DNA from: Pseudoxanthomonas taiwanensis
GTDB lineage: Bacteria > Pseudomonadota > Gammaproteobacteria > Xanthomonadales > Xanthomonadaceae
Assembly: GCF_010093135.1 (NCBI RefSeq)
Contig: NZ_PDWK01000020.1
Location: 1 to 45,920 of the forward strand
Direction: 5' to 3'
DNA: 45,920 bases
Program-made: the position numbers and the translations under genes
The notes under the pieces: model-generated
Told to the model about the DNA's origin: nothing
Seen by the model: the letters and a program-made list of their open reading frames with translations, nothing else
Database searches by the model: none
Part shown: positions 21,489 to 30,379 of the stretch, in pieces
Position numbering within the stretch: the stretch's first letter is position 1
Layout of the letters: each line of letters begins with the position of its first letter

Positions 21489-24400
21489 TCAGAAGCGGTA
21501 CTTGATGCCCAGCATCACCGACCAGCGCGACACGGCGGTGTTGCCCTTGTCGTTGTTGTTCTCCTGGATCTGCGGCTCCTGGGCCGACCCGGTGAAGTTG
21601 TACACGTACTTGCCGGTGGCCGGATCGATGCCCGCATAGCTGGCCACGCGCGAGGTCGCGTTGAAGCCGTAGTCCTCGATGTGGCCCCAGTCCTTGTTCA
21701 GCAGGTTGCCCAGGTTCATGATGTCCAGCGTCAGCTCGGTCTTGTGGCCGCGGAACAGGCCCGGCAGCTCCTGGCTGATGCGCACGTCGATGCTGTTGGT
21801 CCAACCGGTGCGGAAGCGGTTGGCCGGGGCGATCTGGCCCTTGTAGCGCGCCAGCTCCGGATGCTTGGCCAACCAGTCGAAGAACTGCTGCTCCATCGCC
21901 GCGCCGCCGGTCCAGAGCACGTCGCCAGGGCCCGCCGGCACGTAGAACAGGTCGTTGAAGTAGCCGGCGCCGTTGGCGCTGGTCGCGTCGCCGTTGGCGT
22001 CGTTGTAGAAGATGTAGCTGTACGGACGACCGCTGCGACCTTCGTAGAACATCGACACGCGGGTCTTGTAGTCGCCGAAGAAGGCCTTCTGCCAGTGCAG
22101 CTGGCCGGTGATGCGGTCCTTGATCGCGTAGCGCGAGTCGTAGGCCACGTTCTCGTTGACCGAGAAGATCGGCGTGTTGCCCCAGTTGGAGGTGTTCTGC
22201 GAGCTGGTCATCGGGCTGACTTCGGTCGCCTTGGTGTAGGTGTAGAACAGCGACCAGCCCCAGGTATCGAGCAGCGGCTTGTCCAGGCCGAAGGTCAGCT
22301 GGGTGCTCTCGCCCTTGTCGGTGTTGCGGATCAGCAATACGTCACCGATGCCGAACGGACGGTTGGCCTTGGTGGCGGCGCCGTTGGTGCCCGGATCGAT
22401 GCCGTAGCGGCCGACGTTGGCCGGGTTCAGGCCGGCGGGATTCCAGAACAGCGGACGACCGTCCTGGCCGTAGGCGGTCGGGCCGTTGCCGTCGCCGTCG
22501 TACAGGTCCAGGCGCTGGATGTACAGGCCATCGTTGACCTTGGTGTACAGGGCCTCGGCCGAGAGCACGATGCCGTGCCACGGCAGTTCGTGGTCGAAGG
22601 CCAGGTTGGTCTTCCACACCGACGGCAGCTTCAGGCCCGGCTCGATGATATCCACGTTGGCGCGCGGGCAGTTGGCGCGGGTGGGAACCGGGTTGCAGCC
22701 GGGATCGGTGCCGGTGTTGGGGATGTACGGCGGGTTGACGTTCGGGGTGAAGATCGCGCCGGGATTGCTGAGGGTGTACTCGACGTAGTTCAGGCCGGTG
22801 TTCTGGTAGGCGCCGGCCAGCCACACGTTGGGCGCGGCGCCGCCGAACAGGCCCACGCCGCCGCGCAGCTGGGTCGGGCGGTCGCTGTCGAAGGTGTAGT
22901 TGAAGCCGAAACGCGGCTGCACCAGCTTGTCGTCCGGCACGACGGTGTTGTCGTAGCCGTAGGTCTGCTCGATCAGCGGGTTGTAGAGCTTCTGCTCGCT
23001 GTAGTCCGGAATGTCCACGCGCACGCCGAACATCAGGGTCAGGTTGTAGTTGACCGCCCAAGTGTCCTGCAGGAACACGCCGGTGTTCTTCAGGGTGAAG
23101 TCGGCGGGCACGTCCGAGTAGCTGCCGCCGTCCGGGCGAGGCGCGCGCACGATGTACTGCGACGGGGTGCCGGCGACGAAGGCGGCCAGATTGTTGAACG
23201 TGTAGACGCCGTTGAGATTGCGGCCGTAGAAGTTCATCAGGTCGTTGTCCTGATGGTCGACGCCGAACTTGACGGTGTGGTCGCCCACGTACCAGTTGGC
23301 GGCGCCGAACAGGCTAAGCTCCTTGCTTTCCACGATGTTGACGTGGGTGTTCTGCTCGGTGCCCAGCAGGACCGACGAGTTGTTGGTGCCGAAGCCGCGG
23401 ATCTGGATGTGCGGCAGGTTGGAGTTCGGCGAACGGACCGACGAATAGTCCTTGTAAGAAGCCTTGAACTCGGTCGAGAAGTTGTCGCTCCAGTCGCTGA
23501 ACAGCTCGGCCATCCAGGTTTCGTAGGTCTTCGGCTGCGCGTACCAGTAGCTGCTCAGCGACACCGTGCTGCTGCCCAGCCCCGGGAAGCGCATCACGCT
23601 CTGCTCCATCTTGTTGTAGCGCAGGGCGGCGCGGTGGTCTTCGCTGATGTTCCAGTCGATCTTCAGCGCGTACTCCTCGATCTCGGTCTTGCTGTCGCCG
23701 GGCGGGGACAGGGAGCCGGCGTCGAAGCCGTGCGCGTTGGCGGCGGCGATCACGGCGGCGATGTCCGCGTCCGTCACCTGGCCGGCACCGTAGGCGGTGT
23801 CGCTGAGGCTGGCGCCCGGCGCGGTGCGGTTGTATTTCTCGTAGTTGGCGAAGAAGAACAGCTTGTCCTTGACGATCGGGCCGCCGAAGGTCGCGCCGTA
23901 GGTCTCTTCCTTCTTGAAGCCGTTGAAGACCTGGCCTTCGAGCTTCTCGCGCACCATGTCCTTGTCGCGGTAGGTGTAGTACACCGTGCCGCCGAACTCG
24001 TTGGTGCCCGAACGGGTCACGGCGTTGATCACCGCGCCGGTGCCGCCGAAGATGGTGGTGTCGTAGTTGGCCAGGTCGATGTTGATTTCCTGGATGGCGT
24101 CCATCGACACCGGCTGGCGCTCGGTCGGGAAGTTGTTCGGCTCAAGGCCGAACGGGTCGCCGGCGCCGATGCCGTCGATGCGGATGGCGTTGTAGCGGGT
24201 GTTCTGGCCGCCCGCGGAGATGGCGCCGTCGGCCTTGCTCACCTGGGTGATGCGGGGATCCAGGCGAATGTAGTCCTGCATGTTGCGGTTGGCCGAGGGC
24301 AGTGCCTCGATCGCCTGGCGGGTCACGTTGGTGCCCGTGCCCATCTTGGTCGCGCTGAAGATTTCCGAACCGCCGGCGATGCCCGTTGCGGTGACCGTCT

Positions 24401-24764
24401 CCAGGGTGGCGATGTCGCCGGTCAGCTGGGCGTTGACGGTGTTGACCTGGTTCAGGCCGAGGAAGATGTTGTCCTCGGTGCGGGTGCCCTCGCCAGGCTT
24501 GGTGATGGTGATCCGGTAGGGGCCGCCCACGCGCAGGCCGCGTGCGTTGTAGCGGCCGCTGGCATCGGTGGTGGCGCGGCTGACGGTGCCGGACTCGACG
24601 TGGACGATGGTCACCTCGGCGCCCGCCACGGGCTGGCCCTCGGCGCTGGTCACCACGCCGGCGACGCCGGCGGAGGTGCTCTGGGCGAAGGCGGGGGCGG
24701 CGGCGAGCGCGGCCACCAGACCCAGGGTGAGCTTGGACATCCGGAGTCGACGGTGATCGGTCAT
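21489..24764 (-). CDS. TonB-dependent receptor, Oar-like
   Basis: A 1091-residue outer-membrane receptor. The signal peptide ends in APAFAQ. A carboxypeptidase-regulatory-like beta-sandwich follows (GVAGVVTSAEGQPVAGAEV, TTDASGRYNARGL), then the plug and a 22-strand type barrel ending in a C-terminal Phe (LGIKYRF). This architecture is that of Oar of Myxococcus and of the large Xanthomonad receptors; the substrate cannot be inferred from sequence. The ATG at 24764 (GAGG upstream) is preferred over 24740, because it gives a normal leader. Monocistronic: own terminator downstream, and a 205-base upstream region with a hairpin and short direct repeats. Confidence 0.93.
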   Translation of the reverse strand: MTDHRRLRMSKLTLGLVAALAAAPAFAQSTSAGVAGVVTSAEGQPVAGAEVTIVHVESGTVSRATTDASGRYNARGLRVGGPYRITITKPGEGTRTEDNIFLGLNQVNTVNAQLTGDIATLETVTATGIAGGSEIFSATKMGTGTNVTRQAIEALPSANRNMQDYIRLDPRITQVSKADGAISAGGQNTRYNAIRIDGIGAGDPFGLEPNNFPTERQPVSMDAIQEINIDLANYDTTIFGGTGAVINAVTRSGTNEFGGTVYYTYRDKDMVREKLEGQVFNGFKKEETYGATFGGPIVKDKLFFFANYEKYNRTAPGASLSDTAYGAGQVTDADIAAVIAAANAHGFDAGSLSPPGDSKTEIEEYALKIDWNISEDHRAALRYNKMEQSVMRFPGLGSSTVSLSSYWYAQPKTYETWMAELFSDWSDNFSTEFKASYKDYSSVRSPNSNLPHIQIRGFGTNNSSVLLGTEQNTHVNIVESKELSLFGAANWYVGDHTVKFGVDHQDNDLMNFYGRNLNGVYTFNNLAAFVAGTPSQYIVRAPRPDGGSYSDVPADFTLKNTGVFLQDTWAVNYNLTLMFGVRVDIPDYSEQKLYNPLIEQTYGYDNTVVPDDKLVQPRFGFNYTFDSDRPTQLRGGVGLFGGAAPNVWLAGAYQNTGLNYVEYTLSNPGAIFTPNVNPPYIPNTGTDPGCNPVPTRANCPRANVDIIEPGLKLPSVWKTNLAFDHELPWHGIVLSAEALYTKVNDGLYIQRLDLYDGDGNGPTAYGQDGRPLFWNPAGLNPANVGRYGIDPGTNGAATKANRPFGIGDVLLIRNTDKGESTQLTFGLDKPLLDTWGWSLFYTYTKATEVSPMTSSQNTSNWGNTPIFSVNENVAYDSRYAIKDRITGQLHWQKAFFGDYKTRVSMFYEGRSGRPYSYIFYNDANGDATSANGAGYFNDLFYVPAGPGDVLWTGGAAMEQQFFDWLAKHPELARYKGQIAPANRFRTGWTNSIDVRISQELPGLFRGHKTELTLDIMNLGNLLNKDWGHIEDYGFNATSRVASYAGIDPATGKYVYNFTGSAQEPQIQENNNDKGNTAVSRWSVMLGIKYRF

Positions 24765-24837
24765 GGGAATAGGCCTCTGACGGAGTGAGGATGGGATCGG
24801 GAGCGGGCCCTGCGGGCTCGAAGGAGGAAATAGGCGT

Positions 24838-24858
24838 CCCCGTGCGCCGAGCACGGGG
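24838..24858 (-). promoter_or_regulatory. leader hairpin upstream of the TonB receptor
   Basis: CCCCGTGC and GCACGGGG form a perfect 8-bp stem with a 5-base loop, about 75 bases before the receptor ATG. No T-run follows. Just upstream lie two copies of GTCATAT and two of TGTTAA. The hairpin could sit in the 5' UTR and affect mRNA stability or translation; its role is not shown. Confidence 0.35.
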
Positions 24859-24969
24859 GTTAACACCAGATTAACATGCTAGTGACGGCATATGACGCCG
24901 ATATGACAAAAATTCATTGCGCTGCAGCAGACCGCCCGACCCACGGCCGCGACTGCCCGCGCGCGTCGC

Positions 24970-25566
24970 CTACGGGGCGACCTGGCCCAGGTAGGCGGAC
25001 AGGCCGTCGAGCAGCATCTGCACCGAAAGTGCCACCAGCAGCATGCCCATCAGCCGCTCGACCGCGGTCAGCGCACGCCGGCCCAGCAGCCGGTAGAGGA
25101 ACGGCGAGGCCAGCAGGATCGCGGCGGTCGCGGCCCAGGCCAGGAACAGCGCCAGGCTCCACTCCCACAGCCGGTCCGGCTCGCGGCTGCCCATCAGCAT
25201 CACCGCGGCCATGCCCGAGGGGCCGGCCACCAGCGGGATCGCCAGCGGCACGATGAACGGCTCACCGTCCGGGATCTCGCCCATCAGCCCTTCCGGGCGC
25301 GGGAAGATCATGCGGATGCCGATCAGGAACAGGACGATGCCGCCGGCGATGGAGACCGACTCCTGGCGCAGGTGCATCAGCTCCAGGGCGTACTTGCCGC
25401 ACCACAGGAACAGCATCAGCACCACCAGCGCGATCAGCAGCTCGCGCACCAGCACCACGCGCTGGCGCTGCGGCGGCAGCGGCTTGAGCACGCTGAGGAA
25501 CACCGGGACGTTGCCCAGCGGGTCCAGGATCAGGAACAGCAGCAGCGCTGCCGACATCACGGTCAT
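24970..25566 (-). CDS. MarC/YhgN-family integral membrane protein
   Basis: A 198-residue membrane protein with about six hydrophobic helices. It shows the family signatures LLFLILDPLGNVPVFLSVL near the start, GGIVLFLIGIRMI in the middle, and PLAIPLVAGPSGMAAVML, the second repeat with a conserved Pro-Gly. The function of MarC proteins is unknown; the old link to multiple antibiotic resistance has been withdrawn. The ATG overlaps the stop of the upstream SDR gene as ATGA (25563-25566), with GGAG ten bases upstream, so it is the third gene of a coupled grxD-SDR-marC operon. Confidence 0.9.
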   Translation of the reverse strand: MTVMSAALLLFLILDPLGNVPVFLSVLKPLPPQRQRVVLVRELLIALVVLMLFLWCGKYALELMHLRQESVSIAGGIVLFLIGIRMIFPRPEGLMGEIPDGEPFIVPLAIPLVAGPSGMAAVMLMGSREPDRLWEWSLALFLAWAATAAILLASPFLYRLLGRRALTAVERLMGMLLVALSVQMLLDGLSAYLGQVAP

Positions 25567-26309
25567 GGGGCGGGACTCCAGATCCGTCCGCGGTATTCGG
25601 CGCCGGCGGCCGACAGCAGGGTGACGCAGGCCCCGGCATAGGCCTCCGGGTCGCGCAGCCGGCCGTCCAGGTCGTCGGCATAGGCCCTGGCGCGCAGCGG
25701 GGTGCGCATCGGCCCGGGCTGCAGGCCGGCCACGCGCACGGAGGTGCCGCCCAGCTCGGCGGCCAGCATCCCGACCAGCGCGCGCAGCCCGTGCTGGGCC
25801 ACGCCGTAGCCGCCCCAGTAGGCCTGCCCCACCCGCTCCGGGTCGTCCACCGCCAGCACCACCGAGGCATCGGGCGCGCGGCGCAGCAGCGGCAGGCAGG
25901 CCTGCACCATCCACACCGGCGCGGTCAGGTTGACGTGCACCGCGCGGGCGAAGTCGGCCGGGTCCTGGTGTTCGAGCGGGGTCAGGCCGCGGAACTCGGC
26001 CGCGCAGTGCAGCAGCCCGTCCAGCCGGCCGAGACCGTCCTGGATGCGCTGCGCCATCTCGGCGTAGTCGTCCGGCGAGGCCCCCTCCAGGTCCAGCGGG
26101 TACAGCAGCGGCTCCGGGCCGGCCTGGGCCACCGCGTCGTAGACCCGGTTCAGCCGCGGCAGGCGGCGGCCGAGCAGCACCAGGGTCGCGCCGGCGGCGG
26201 CGCAGGCGCGCGCGGCGGCCGAACCCAGGCCGCCGTGGGCACCGCTGACCAGGACCACGCGCCCGGCCAGCGGCTGCGGGGCCAGCGAAGGAAGACCGAC
26301 CAGGCTCAC
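25563..26309 (-). CDS. short-chain dehydrogenase/reductase-like protein (YciK type) with altered active site
   Basis: A 248-residue Rossmann-fold protein. The cofactor loop is [13 protein letters not shown] (21-33), HCAA takes the place of NNAG, and HVNLTAP is the helix-4 Asn motif. In the YciK-like active-site region, [20 protein letters not shown], the Tyr is present (168), but the catalytic Ser position is Asp156 and the YxxxK lysine is Gln172. Dehydrogenase activity is therefore doubtful, though nucleotide binding looks intact. It uses a GTG start that overlaps the grxD stop (GTGA, 26306-26309), and its own stop overlaps marC. No later start would preserve the cofactor loop. Confidence 0.85.
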   Translation of the reverse strand: MSLVGLPSLAPQPLAGRVVLVSGAHGGLGSAAARACAAAGATLVLLGRRLPRLNRVYDAVAQAGPEPLLYPLDLEGASPDDYAEMAQRIQDGLGRLDGLLHCAAEFRGLTPLEHQDPADFARAVHVNLTAPVWMVQACLPLLRRAPDASVVLAVDDPERVGQAYWGGYGVAQHGLRALVGMLAAELGGTSVRVAGLQPGPMRTPLRARAYADDLDGRLRDPEAYAGACVTLLSAAGAEYRGRIWSPAP

Positions 26310-26641
26310 TGCTGCGACTGCTGCTGCGACTGGGCCTCGGCCACCATGCGCTGCAGCTCACCGGACTCCAGCAGCTCCAGGGTGATCTCGCAGCCGCCGA
26401 TCAGCTCCCCGTGCAGGAACAGCTGCGGGAAGGTCGGCCAGTTGGAATAGCGCGGCAGGTTGGCGCGCACCTCGGGGTCCTCGAGCACGTTGACGGTGTG
26501 CAGGTTCTGGGCGCCGGCCGCGCGCAGCGCCTGCACGGCGCGCGCCGACCAGCCGCACATCGGCCATTCCGGAGTGCCCTTCATGAACAGCACGATCGGA
26601 TGGCTCTCGACCTCGACCTGGATGCGCTCGATGACCGCCAT
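26306..26641 (-). CDS. grxD: monothiol glutaredoxin, Grx4 type, with CGWS active site
   Basis: A 111-residue monothiol glutaredoxin. Proteins of this class bind a [2Fe-2S] cluster with glutathione and BolA-type partners and take part in iron-sulfur delivery. The family pattern is clear: VLFMKGTPEWPMCGWSARAV, WPTFPQLFLHGELIGGCEI and a C-terminal helix. The usual CGFS motif reads CGWS here (Cys29). The ATG at 26641 has GGGAGAGGG upstream. It is the first gene of the overlapping grxD-SDR-marC operon and is divergent from the superoxide dismutase gene; the 104 bases between hold AT-rich promoter-like DNA (TACACT at 26680-26685 on the plus strand). Confidence 0.93.
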   Translation of the reverse strand: MAVIERIQVEVESHPIVLFMKGTPEWPMCGWSARAVQALRAAGAQNLHTVNVLEDPEVRANLPRYSNWPTFPQLFLHGELIGGCEITLELLESGELQRMVAEAQSQQQSQQ

Positions 26642-26745
26642 TGCCCTCTCCCTGGACGGCGGGCCAGGCCGCGCCGTCGGCTACACTGAAGTTGCAATTG
26701 TAATCCCTGCACGCCGCCGGCGCCGCCGCCCCACCCCGAGGACCG

Positions 26746-27321
26746 ATGGCCATCGCCCTGCCCGAGCTGCCCTACGCCCGCACCGCCCTGGAGCCGCACC
26801 TGTCGGCGGCCACCCTGGAGGCCCACCTGGCCCACCACCGGGCCTGTGTGGAGGCGGTGAACCGGCTGCTGGAGGGCACGGGGCTGGAGGAACTGCCGCT
26901 GGAGGACGTGGTCCGGCGGGCCCGCGGACGGCTGTTCGAGCAGGCCGCGCAGGCCTGGAACCACGGCTTCTACTGGTCCTGCCTGTCCCCGCGCGGCGGC
27001 GGCGAACCGGTCGGCGAGCTGGCCGCCCTGCGGATCCGGCGGGGGGGCGGCTTCGGTCACTCCCGCGAGGAATTCAACCGCCTGGCCCTGGGTCTGGCCG
27101 GGTCCGGCTGGGCCTGGCTGGTGCAGCGCCCGGACGGGTCGCTGGGCCTGACCGCAGGTCCCGGCGCGGCCACCCCGCTGACCGGCGCCGACGTGCCGCT
27201 GCTGGCCTGCGACCTGTGGGAACACGCCTGGTGGCTGGACCGCCACGACGACCGCGCCCGCTACCTGGAAGCCTTCTGGCAGGTGGTGGACTGGAAGGCG
27301 GCCAACGCCCGCCTGCGCTGA
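26746..27321 (+). CDS. sodB: Fe/Mn-type superoxide dismutase with unusual second-shell residues
   Basis: A 191-residue protein closest in layout to E. coli SodB (LPELPYARTALEPHLSA; AAQAWNHGFYW; GSGWAWLV; DLWEHAWW). The four metal ligands are present (His27, the His of WNHGFYW, and Asp and His of DLWEHA), and Gln in AAQAWNH favours iron. Two active-site tyrosines are changed: the gateway Tyr34 of E. coli is Cys34 here (with one residue missing just before it), and the DxWEHxYY signature reads WW. The first helix, where the Cys lies, is otherwise conserved. ATG at 26746. Divergent from grxD. Likely a superoxide dismutase, but with altered activity or metal choice. Confidence 0.82.
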   Translation: MAIALPELPYARTALEPHLSAATLEAHLAHHRACVEAVNRLLEGTGLEELPLEDVVRRARGRLFEQAAQAWNHGFYWSCLSPRGGGEPVGELAALRIRRGGGFGHSREEFNRLALGLAGSGWAWLVQRPDGSLGLTAGPGAATPLTGADVPLLACDLWEHAWWLDRHDDRARYLEAFWQVVDWKAANARLR

Positions 27322-27396
27322 GCCGGCCGCGGCATACGGCCCCGCACACCGGCCAGCGGGCATGCCCCCCCGCAATTCCCCCGCATTCCCGCTCCG

Positions 27397-27445
27397 GCGT
27401 GGCGGTCGAACGCCGGCCGGGTCGCCGCGTGCGCGGCGCCTACAG
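27397..27445 (-). repeat. REP-like palindromic repeat, copy 1
   Basis: Read on the minus strand it begins CTGTAGGCGCCGCG, then GCGGCGACCCGGCCGGCGTT. It supplies the TAG stop codon of purK (27440-27442). Similar copies lie at 31313, 31371, 31968 and 32111. Confidence 0.7.
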
Positions 27446-28585
27446 GGCGCGCAGGGCGGCCACCGCCGGGGCGACCTGCTCCGTGCGGTCCAGCGCCTGG
27501 CCGACCCGCTCCAGGGCCGCGGCCAGGGCCTGCGCATCGTCGGCGCGCAGGGTGGCATGGCCGACCTTGCGCCCGGCGCGGGCCTGCTTGCCGTAGTCGT
27601 GCCAGTGCCCGCCGGCCTCGGCCAGCACCGGGACGGCCCCGGGCATCTGCCCGACCCAGTTGAGCATGCAGGCATGGCCGCGCATGGCGGTGGAGCCCAG
27701 CGGCAGGCCCAGCACCGCGCGCAGGTGGTTCTCGAATTGCGAGGTCTCGGCGCCCTCGATGGTCCAGTGCCCGGAGTTGTGCACGCGCGGGGCCATCTCG
27801 TTGGCCAGCAGCCGGCCGTCGCGGTGGAACAGCTCCAGCGCGAAGACGCCCACGTAGTCCAGGTGCCCGGCCAGGCGCCGGGCATGGGCCACCGCGGCCT
27901 CGGCCAGGGCCGCGTCCACCGGCGCCGGGGCCAGGCTGGCCGAGAGCACCCCGTCCACGTGCCAGTTGCAGGTCACCGGCCAGGCGCGGAACCCGCCGTC
28001 GCGGCCGCGCACGGCCACCACGCTGATCTCGCCGTCGAACGGCACGAAAGCCTCCAGGATCAGGCCGACCGTGCCAGCCTGCGCGCCCAGCGCCGCCCAA
28101 GCGGCGTCGGCGTCGCCACGCTGGCGGATGCGGAACTGGCCCTTGCCGTCGTAGCCCAGGCGGCGGGTCTTGAGGATGCACGGCACCCCGACCTCGTCCA
28201 GCGCACGCTCCAGCCCTTCGCGGCTGTCCACCGCGGCGAAGGCCGGCACCGGGATGCCCAGCTCGCGGAACAGGCGCTTCTCGGCCAGGCGGTCCTGGGC
28301 CACGGCCAGCGCGCGCGGGTCCGGGTACACCGGCACCCGCTCGGCCAGCCGCTGCGCGGCCTCGGCCGGCACGTTCTCGAAGTCGAAGGTGGCCACGTCC
28401 ACTTCGGCGGCGAAGGCCTCCAGCGCGGCCGGGTCGGCGAACCCGCCCACCTGCAGCGGTGCGACCTGGCCGGCGCAGGCGTCCGCGGCCGGATCCAGCA
28501 CCAGGAAACGCAGCCCCAGCGGGGCGCCGGCCAGCGCCAGCATGCGGGCGAGCTGCCCGCCTCCGAGGATGCCGACCGTGGTCAT
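27440..28585 (-). CDS. purK: 5-(carboxyamino)imidazole ribonucleotide synthase
   Basis: ATP-grasp enzyme that carboxylates AIR to N5-CAIR in purine synthesis. The 381 residues match the family. They include the N-terminal [17 protein letters not shown], the ATP-grasp loop [24 protein letters not shown], and a C-terminal half with [18 protein letters not shown]. The ATG overlaps the purE stop (ATGA, 28582-28585), so the order purE-purK is coupled. The C-terminal Ala-Leu-TAG is formed at the edge of a REP-like repeat (27397-27445), so the last residue or two may be recent. Confidence 0.96.
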   Translation of the reverse strand: MTTVGILGGGQLARMLALAGAPLGLRFLVLDPAADACAGQVAPLQVGGFADPAALEAFAAEVDVATFDFENVPAEAAQRLAERVPVYPDPRALAVAQDRLAEKRLFRELGIPVPAFAAVDSREGLERALDEVGVPCILKTRRLGYDGKGQFRIRQRGDADAAWAALGAQAGTVGLILEAFVPFDGEISVVAVRGRDGGFRAWPVTCNWHVDGVLSASLAPAPVDAALAEAAVAHARRLAGHLDYVGVFALELFHRDGRLLANEMAPRVHNSGHWTIEGAETSQFENHLRAVLGLPLGSTAMRGHACMLNWVGQMPGAVPVLAEAGGHWHDYGKQARAGRKVGHATLRADDAQALAAALERVGQALDRTEQVAPAVAALRAL

Positions 28586-29100
28586 GCCGGCAGCCGCGGA
28601 TCGTCGTGGGCCAGCACGTCCTCGGTCTGGCGGCGGCGGAACCCGTCCAGGGCCTGGCCGATGGCCGGGAACTCGCGGGCCAGCATGGCCGCGGCGAACA
28701 GGGCGGCGTTGGCCGCGCCGGCATTGCCGATGGCGAAGGTCGCCACGGGCACGCCCGCCGGCATCTGCACGATGGACAGCAGCGAATCCAGGCCGTTCAG
28801 GGCGCGGCTCTGCACCGGCACGCCCAGCACCGGCACCGCGGTCTTGGAGGCGAGCATGCCCGGCAGGTGCGCGGCGCCGCCGGCGCCGGCGATGATCGCG
28901 CGCAGGCCGCGTTCGCGGGCGCTGGCGGCGTACTCGAACAGCACGTCGGGGGTGCGGTGCGCGGAAACCACGCGGACCTCGTGGGGCACGCCCAGGGCCT
29001 CGAGCTTCTGCGCGGCGTGCTGCATCGTCTCCCAGTCGGAGCGCGATCCCATGACGATGCCGACCAGGGGGGCGGCAGTGGAATTTTGCTGGGCTGGCAT
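28582..29100 (-). CDS. purE: N5-carboxyaminoimidazole ribonucleotide mutase
   Basis: Converts N5-CAIR to CAIR in purine synthesis; forms an octamer. The 172-residue protein shows [11 protein letters not shown] (substrate loop), VSAHRTPD (catalytic His), [11 protein letters not shown] and [15 protein letters not shown]. The ATG at 29100 is chosen; a TTG at 29118 is in frame but not conserved, and the Shine-Dalgarno is weak (GAGAAC). The stop overlaps purK. It is divergent from the Trm112-like gene, with about 60 bases between starts that should hold both promoters. Confidence 0.96.
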   Translation of the reverse strand: MPAQQNSTAAPLVGIVMGSRSDWETMQHAAQKLEALGVPHEVRVVSAHRTPDVLFEYAASARERGLRAIIAGAGGAAHLPGMLASKTAVPVLGVPVQSRALNGLDSLLSIVQMPAGVPVATFAIGNAGAANAALFAAAMLAREFPAIGQALDGFRRRQTEDVLAHDDPRLPA

Positions 29101-29158
29101 GGCCGTTCTCGGTGGCAAGGCCGTATTCTAGCCGTCTTCCCACCTCCACGACCGGTAC

Positions 29159-29428
29159 ATGGACCGCAAGCTGCTCGACCTGCTGTGCTCCCCCGACACC
29201 CGCCAGCCCCTGGCGCTGCTGGAGCCGCGTGGCCTGGAGGCGTTGAACCGGGCCATCGCCGCCGGCCAGGTGGTGCGCGGCGACGGCACCCCGCAGCGCG
29301 AACCGCTGCGCGAGGCCCTGGTCACCCGCGACCGCCGCCACGTCTACCGCGTGGACGACGGCATCCCGGTGCTGCTGGTCGAGGAGGCCCTGGCCACCGA
29401 CCAGGTACCGGACTTCCCCTCGGCCTGA
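29159..29428 (+). CDS. Trm112-like protein
   Basis: An 89-residue small protein. The bacterial Trm112/YcaR pattern is visible: N-terminal LLDLLCSPDTRQPL and C-terminal YRVDDGIPVLLVEEA. Only one Cys remains, so the zinc site of the family is not complete. Some bacterial members support methyltransferases or other partners; the role here is unknown. The ATG at 29159 is followed eight bases after the stop by the GTG of nadC, so the two are probably co-transcribed. Confidence 0.8.
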   Translation: MDRKLLDLLCSPDTRQPLALLEPRGLEALNRAIAAGQVVRGDGTPQREPLREALVTRDRRHVYRVDDGIPVLLVEEALATDQVPDFPSA

Positions 29429-29436
29429 GCCCGGCG

Positions 29437-30306
29437 GTGGACGCGTCCCTGGCCCCGCCTCCGCCGGAGGCCGTGCTGGCCGACGTGCGCCGCGCCCTGG
29501 ACGAGGACCTGGGCGGAGGCGACGTCACCGCCGCGCTGCTGCCGGACGTGCCCGAAAGCGCCCGCCTGCTGTGCAAGGAGGAGGCGGTGGTGGCCGGGCG
29601 GCCCTGGTTCGACGCCTGCCACCGCCTGCTCGACCCGCAGGTGGCGATCGACTGGCGCGTGCGCGAGGGCCAGCGCGTGGCCGCCGGCACCGTGCTGGCC
29701 GTGCTGCACGGCCGCAGCCGCAGCCTGGTCAGCGCCGAACGCACCGCGCTGAACTTCATGCAGACCCTGTGCGGCACCGCCACCGCCACGGCCGCCTTCG
29801 TCGCGGCCGTGCGCGGCACCGGCGCCACCATCCTCGACACCCGCAAGACCCTGCCCGGCCTGCGCCTGGCGCAGAAGTACGCGGTGCGCGCCGGCGGCGG
29901 CGCCAACCACCGCCTGGGCCTGTACGACGCGGTGATGCTCAAGGAGAACCACGTGCGCGTGGCCGGCTCGGTGGCCGCGGCGATCGCCGCCGCGCGCGCC
30001 GCGCGGCCGTCGCTGCCGCTGATCGTCGAGGTCGAGACCCTGGACCAGCTGCGCGAGGCGCTGGCCGCCGGTTGCGACCGCGTCCTGCTGGACGACTTCG
30101 CCGCCGCAGGCCGGCGCGAGGCGGTGCGCATCGCCCGCCAGGCCGCCGCCGGCGGCCGCCGCATCCCGCTGGAGGTGTCCGGCAGCGTGGACCTGGCCGG
30201 GGTGCGCGCCATCGCCGAGGACGGGGTTGACTTCATCTCCATCGGCGCCCTGACCAAGCACGTGCGCGCCATCGACCTGTCGATGAAGCTCGGCCCCGCG
30301 CCCTGA
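29437..30306 (+). CDS. nadC: nicotinate-nucleotide pyrophosphorylase (quinolinate phosphoribosyltransferase)
   Basis: Makes nicotinate mononucleotide from quinolinate and PRPP in NAD synthesis. The 289 residues include EDLGGGDVTAALLP, ERTALNFMQTLCGTAT, the DTRKTLPGLR motif, GGANHRLGLYDAVMLKENH and EVSGSVDLAGVRAIAEDGVD. No ATG exists near the conserved N-terminus; GTG at 29437, eight bases after the Trm112-like stop, is chosen. The family is complete in length. It reads in the same direction as the following DUF2272 gene, 73 bases away. Confidence 0.95.
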   Translation: MDASLAPPPPEAVLADVRRALDEDLGGGDVTAALLPDVPESARLLCKEEAVVAGRPWFDACHRLLDPQVAIDWRVREGQRVAAGTVLAVLHGRSRSLVSAERTALNFMQTLCGTATATAAFVAAVRGTGATILDTRKTLPGLRLAQKYAVRAGGGANHRLGLYDAVMLKENHVRVAGSVAAAIAAARAARPSLPLIVEVETLDQLREALAAGCDRVLLDDFAAAGRREAVRIARQAAAGGRRIPLEVSGSVDLAGVRAIAEDGVDFISIGALTKHVRAIDLSMKLGPAP

Positions 30307-30379
30307 GCGCGGCGCTGCGCTCACGCCGGCTGGACCGGCGCCCGGCCATGCTGGACCGGATCCCCGGGGGAGAAGCCGC

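Noticed and set aside
21420-24788. An 1122-codon plus-strand open frame
   Set aside because: Exact antisense of the TonB receptor; the Val/Gly/Ala/His composition is the usual mirror effect.
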